Shown: piece by piece, positions 61,337 through 64,000 of the stretch
How positions within the stretch are numbered: the first letter of the stretch is position 1
Layout: each line of letters starts with the position of its first letter
Source: DATMQA01 sp035566895
Lineage (GTDB): Bacteria > Verrucomicrobiota > Verrucomicrobiia > Limisphaerales > UBA8199
Reading direction: 5' to 3'
DNA length: 64,000 nucleotides
Assembly: GCA_035566895.1 (NCBI GenBank)
Contig: DATMQA010000208.1
Location: 18,122-82,121 of the forward strand
Notes under the pieces: model-generated
Seen by the model: the letters and a program-made list of their open reading frames with translations, nothing else
The model's database searches: none
What the model was told of the DNA's origin: nothing
Translations under genes and position numbers: made by a program

Positions 61337-61543
61337 GTGAGATTAAATTGGAAAGTTCTGCGGTTGGCCGTTTTTGCGGCCATACTGTGGTGCGTCACCG
61401 GATGTGGCGGGTTCAGCGCTTCTAAAAGCGTTTCTCCCGCCTCGTTTTTCCTTCCCGGGTTGCTCAAGGCGGATCCCCCGCCGGCGCACCCGGAGCGCAC
61501 GCTGCCCGCAGATGAGCCAGGTATCGAGGTAGCTCAATTCTAA
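61337..61543 (+). CDS. Small putative lipoprotein
   Basis: 68 residues from GTG 61337. LAVFAAILWCVTGC is a lipoprotein signal with a lipobox-like CVTGC, so the mature peptide would be about 47 residues, with a Pro-rich end (ADPPPAHPERTLPADEPG). Not recognised. A strong promoter just upstream and hpnH 44 bases downstream support a real gene that heads the hopanoid transcript. Confidence 0.55.
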   Translation: MRLNWKVLRLAVFAAILWCVTGCGGFSASKSVSPASFFLPGLLKADPPPAHPERTLPADEPGIEVAQF

Positions 61544-61575
61544 ATTCAAAGCTCATCCCCAACCCAATCCTATCC

Positions 61576-61582
61576 TAAGGAG
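61576..61582 (+). promoter_or_regulatory. Strong Shine-Dalgarno site of hpnH
   Basis: TAAGGAG five bases before ATG 61588. Stands out because most starts in this window lack a clear ribosome-binding site. Confidence 0.8.
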
Positions 61583-61587
61583 TTGCT

Positions 61588-62994
61588 ATGAGATTTCCAC
61601 TAGCATTGACAGTTAAAATTGCGCGCCACATTGTCAAGCACAAGATGCGGCGCACGCCCAAGTTCGCGATGGTTTTGCAGCTTGAGCCCCTCCACACCTG
61701 CAATCTCACCTGCACCGGGTGCGGCCGCATTCGCGAATACTCGACCAGTCTCAAAGACATGATGGACCTGGAGGATTGCTTATCCTCGGCCCAGGAATGC
61801 GACGCGCCGATGGTCTCGATTTGCGGCGGTGAACCGTTGATTTACCCCAAGATCAAGGAACTTGTTGCCGGGTTGCTTGAGCAGGACCGCATCGTTTACG
61901 TCTGCACCAACGGGATGTTCATGCGGCGGGAAATGAAGGATTACCTCGCCGGCACTTACTCGCCCGCCTCGGAGGCCACGGTGACGAAACTGTTGGCGGA
62001 AAATCTAATCTCCCCAAAGGACGCCGAAACAATTCGCAAAGGCAAACAAAATGACCGGCCGGCCATCGCCCCTAACAAATGGATGTATTGGAACGTCCAC
62101 ATTGACGGACTGGAATACACGCACGACCTGATTGTCGAACGTGAAGGTGTTTTCAAGGAGTGCGTCGAGGCCATCAAGATGGCGAAAATTCTCGGTTATC
62201 AGGTCGCCACCAACACGACCGTCTATAAAGAGACGGACATGAAGGAAATCGAACAAATGTTCGAATTCTTCTCCGCGCTCGAAGTCGATGGCCATACCAT
62301 TTCGCCGGGTTACGAATACGATGCCGCCAAGAAGGACATGATCAAGCGGCTCGGCAGGAAGCCGGAAGACTTTTTCCTCACCCGGGTGATGACGCGGGAG
62401 AAGTTCAGCAAAATCATGGACTGGGGCCAGCGCTTCACGATTTTCGGCACGGTTCCGTACCAGGAATTCCTGGCCGGGAAACGCGAGTTGACCTGCACGG
62501 CCTGGGCCATTCCGACGCGCAATATCAAGGGTTGGAAGGCGCCGTGCTACCTGATGACCGACGGGCATTACGCGGGCTACCACGAGATGCTCGAGAAGGT
62601 GGAATGGGACAAGTATGGCGTGGTTGATGGTGTGGCGCGGGACCCGCGTTGCGAGAATTGCATGGTCCATTGCGGCTACGATCCCAGCGGCGCCCTGGGC
62701 ACCAATTACCAGGCTGGCGATAACTGGAAGAACATCCGATATAACTTCGGCGCGAAGCCCAAGCCGTATTATGAGGGGCGCAAGGTCAATGCCTTCAACG
62801 GATTCACTGCGGGAAAAGGCCACTTGGCCGAGGCGAAGGCTGCGGTCAAATCAGGCCTGGCGGGCGCCAAGTCGGTTTTCCAGAATAATGTTCACGACGG
62901 TCATAACGGCAGCTCCGGCAGTTCCTGCGGCACCGGGGACTCTTCGCAAAAAGATGAGTTGCTGGCCAAGATTCGCGAGACGAAAGGCGTTTAG
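61588..62994 (+). CDS. hpnH: Adenosyl-hopene transferase HpnH (radical SAM) with insertion
   Basis: 468 residues. The radical SAM cluster cysteines are C38, C42 and C45 (CNLTCTGCG), with SICGGEPLIYP and the SPASM-like C-terminal cysteines (CENCMVHCGYDP). HpnH joins the adenosyl radical from SAM to diploptene, the first step of C35 hopanoid side-chain synthesis. It is longer than usual HpnH because of an insertion at about 120-163, between VYVCTNGMF and YWNVHIDGL, and a Gly/Ser-rich tail (about 430-468). hpnJ follows by 51 bases. Confidence 0.92.
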   Translation: MRFPLALTVKIARHIVKHKMRRTPKFAMVLQLEPLHTCNLTCTGCGRIREYSTSLKDMMDLEDCLSSAQECDAPMVSICGGEPLIYPKIKELVAGLLEQDRIVYVCTNGMFMRREMKDYLAGTYSPASEATVTKLLAENLISPKDAETIRKGKQNDRPAIAPNKWMYWNVHIDGLEYTHDLIVEREGVFKECVEAIKMAKILGYQVATNTTVYKETDMKEIEQMFEFFSALEVDGHTISPGYEYDAAKKDMIKRLGRKPEDFFLTRVMTREKFSKIMDWGQRFTIFGTVPYQEFLAGKRELTCTAWAIPTRNIKGWKAPCYLMTDGHYAGYHEMLEKVEWDKYGVVDGVARDPRCENCMVHCGYDPSGALGTNYQAGDNWKNIRYNFGAKPKPYYEGRKVNAFNGFTAGKGHLAEAKAAVKSGLAGAKSVFQNNVHDGHNGSSGSSCGTGDSSQKDELLAKIRETKGV

Positions 62995-63045
62995 GTCAAT
63001 CGGGGTTGTTTTCGAGGTTTCGATGTATCGGATAGTTTGAATTGC

Positions 63046-64000
63046 ATGAGCACACTATTTCTATCTCCGCCCAGTTTCGATGGTTTCGACGGCGGCGCCG
63101 GGTCCCGTTACCAGGCGCGGCGCGAGGTCACCAGTTTTTGGTATCCGACGTGGCTGGCCCAGCCGGCCGCGCTCGTGCCCAATGCCAAGTTGCTCGATTG
63201 CCCGCCGCACGACATCCAAATCAAGCAATGCCTTGAACAGGCCAAGGCTTACGACCACGTCATCATCCACACTTCCACGCCGTCGCTGAGGAACGATTGC
63301 AAAGTCGCCGAGGCCATCAAAGCCAATCGGCCCGAAACCCAGATCGGTTTCATCGGCGCCCATGCGGCGGTGTTGCCGGCCGAGACGCTCAAAGCTTCCG
63401 CCGCCATCGATTGGGTCGGCCGCAAGGAATTCGATTATACCTGCAAAGAAGTCGCCGACGGTCTGCCCTTGGAAAAAATCACGGGCCTCTCTTATCGCGA
63501 CAAGGACGGCAAGATCAAACACAACCCCGAGCGCGAGATGATCCAGAATATGGACGCCCTCCCCTGGGTGGCGGACGTCTATAAACGCGACCTGCAAATC
63601 GAGAAGTATTTCATCGGCTACCTGCTCCATCCGTACGTCAGCCTCTACACCGGACGCGGCTGTCCGGCGCAATGCACCTTCTGCCTTTGGCCGCAGACCA
63701 TCGGTGGGCACAAGTACCGCGTCCGTTCCCCGCAAAATGTCGCCGACGAAATGGCCTACATGAAGAAACTCTTCCCGCAGGTCAAAGAGTTTTTCTTCGA
63801 CGATGACACCTTCACGGCGAACCTGCCGCGCGCCCGCGAGATTGCCAAAAAGCTCTCCCCGCTGGGCCTGACCTGGTCCTGCAACAGCCGCGCCAATCTC
63901 GATTACGACACCATCAAATCCTTCAAAGACTCCGGCCTGCGCCTGTTCCTGGTCGGCTACGAGAGCGGCAACGACGATATTCTCACGCGCATCAAGAAAG
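63046..64000 (+). CDS. hpnJ: Hopanoid-associated radical SAM protein HpnJ (3' end outside window)
   Basis: At least 318 residues from ATG 63046, open at the right edge. An N-terminal cobalamin-binding-like domain (about 1-190) precedes the radical SAM motif C206, C210, C213 (YTGRGCPAQCTFCLWPQT). IGGHKYRVRSPQNVADEM matches HpnJ. HpnJ is reported to act late in hopanoid side-chain elaboration (cyclitol ether formation). Together with hpnH this predicts extended hopanoids. Confidence 0.92.
   Translation, partial: MSTLFLSPPSFDGFDGGAGSRYQARREVTSFWYPTWLAQPAALVPNAKLLDCPPHDIQIKQCLEQAKAYDHVIIHTSTPSLRNDCKVAEAIKANRPETQIGFIGAHAAVLPAETLKASAAIDWVGRKEFDYTCKEVADGLPLEKITGLSYRDKDGKIKHNPEREMIQNMDALPWVADVYKRDLQIEKYFIGYLLHPYVSLYTGRGCPAQCTFCLWPQTIGGHKYRVRSPQNVADEMAYMKKLFPQVKEFFFDDDTFTANLPRAREIAKKLSPLGLTWSCNSRANLDYDTIKSFKDSGLRLFLVGYESGNDDILTRIKK

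Overview
The window looks like a chromosomal segment of a Verrucomicrobiota bacterium, most likely from the Pedosphaera/Limisphaerales side. This is inferred from gene families and was not tested by phylogeny. Pointers are Tat-exported TIM-barrel and Gfo/Idh/MocA proteins, a TIGR04073-type lipoprotein, a pseudopilin-like domain of the CINNLRQIDGAKQQW type, DUF4912 beside a GH57 enzyme, and many short-word intergenic repeats. About 57 protein genes, one tRNA-Arg(CCG), one clear intrinsic terminator and at least ten repeat loci can be supported. No IS element, prophage, CRISPR array or rRNA was seen. Both ends cut through genes.

Layout. 1-5.1 kb: secreted sugar-type oxidoreductase and isomerase, a polysaccharide deacetylase, then a minus-strand Nudix-tadA-methyltransferase group. 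5.2-7.7 kb: leuB, a MarR regulator with a palindrome at its promoter, and a fungal-type cytosine deaminase. 7.8-20.5 kb: mostly minus-strand housekeeping (clpX-clpP, a Nudix gene overlapping ksgA, a class III aminotransferase, queE, priA, a DUF374 acyltransferase, ruvA, ruvC), interrupted by plus-strand gdhA and a CusF-Sco fusion. 20.6-26.6 kb: ferritin, a Gfo/Idh/MocA protein, a DegT-type aminotransferase, a frameshifted small gene, uvrB and a CBM48 protein. 26.5-33.3 kb: transketolase, a coiled-coil/pseudopilin hybrid, tRNA-Arg, a GH57 branching enzyme with a DUF4912 partner, and an AsmA-like protein.

33.5-46.4 kb: carbohydrate genes (isomerase-like, zinc dehydrogenase, SDR, DegT aminotransferase), dnaE, then two divergent MFS transporters (one FucP-type) and an AraC regulator that probably belongs with them. 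46.4-56.5 kb: a prepilin-like protein, a decayed gene, an ABC exporter pair, a secreted repeat protein, a small conserved protein, a LeuC-type dehydratase, an O-antigen-ligase/TPR membrane protein and a FecR protein. 56.6-64 kb: a CHASE2 adenylate cyclase, a TIGR04073 lipoprotein, ispE, a TPR protein, a small lipoprotein, and the hopanoid genes hpnH and hpnJ.

Working together: GH57, DUF4912 and CBM48 proteins point to glycogen-like alpha-glucan metabolism. The ispE, hpnH and hpnJ genes sit on the route from isoprenoid precursors to side-chain-extended hopanoids. The most distinctive feature is the repeats: low-complexity word repeats form large inverted repeats between genes, and the same kinds of word occur in frame inside genes (priA, the class III aminotransferase, a prepilin leader, the ligase N-terminus, possibly dnaE). 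A second distinctive item is a pair of approximately 74-residue paralogues, one of which is broken by a frameshift at a T-run.
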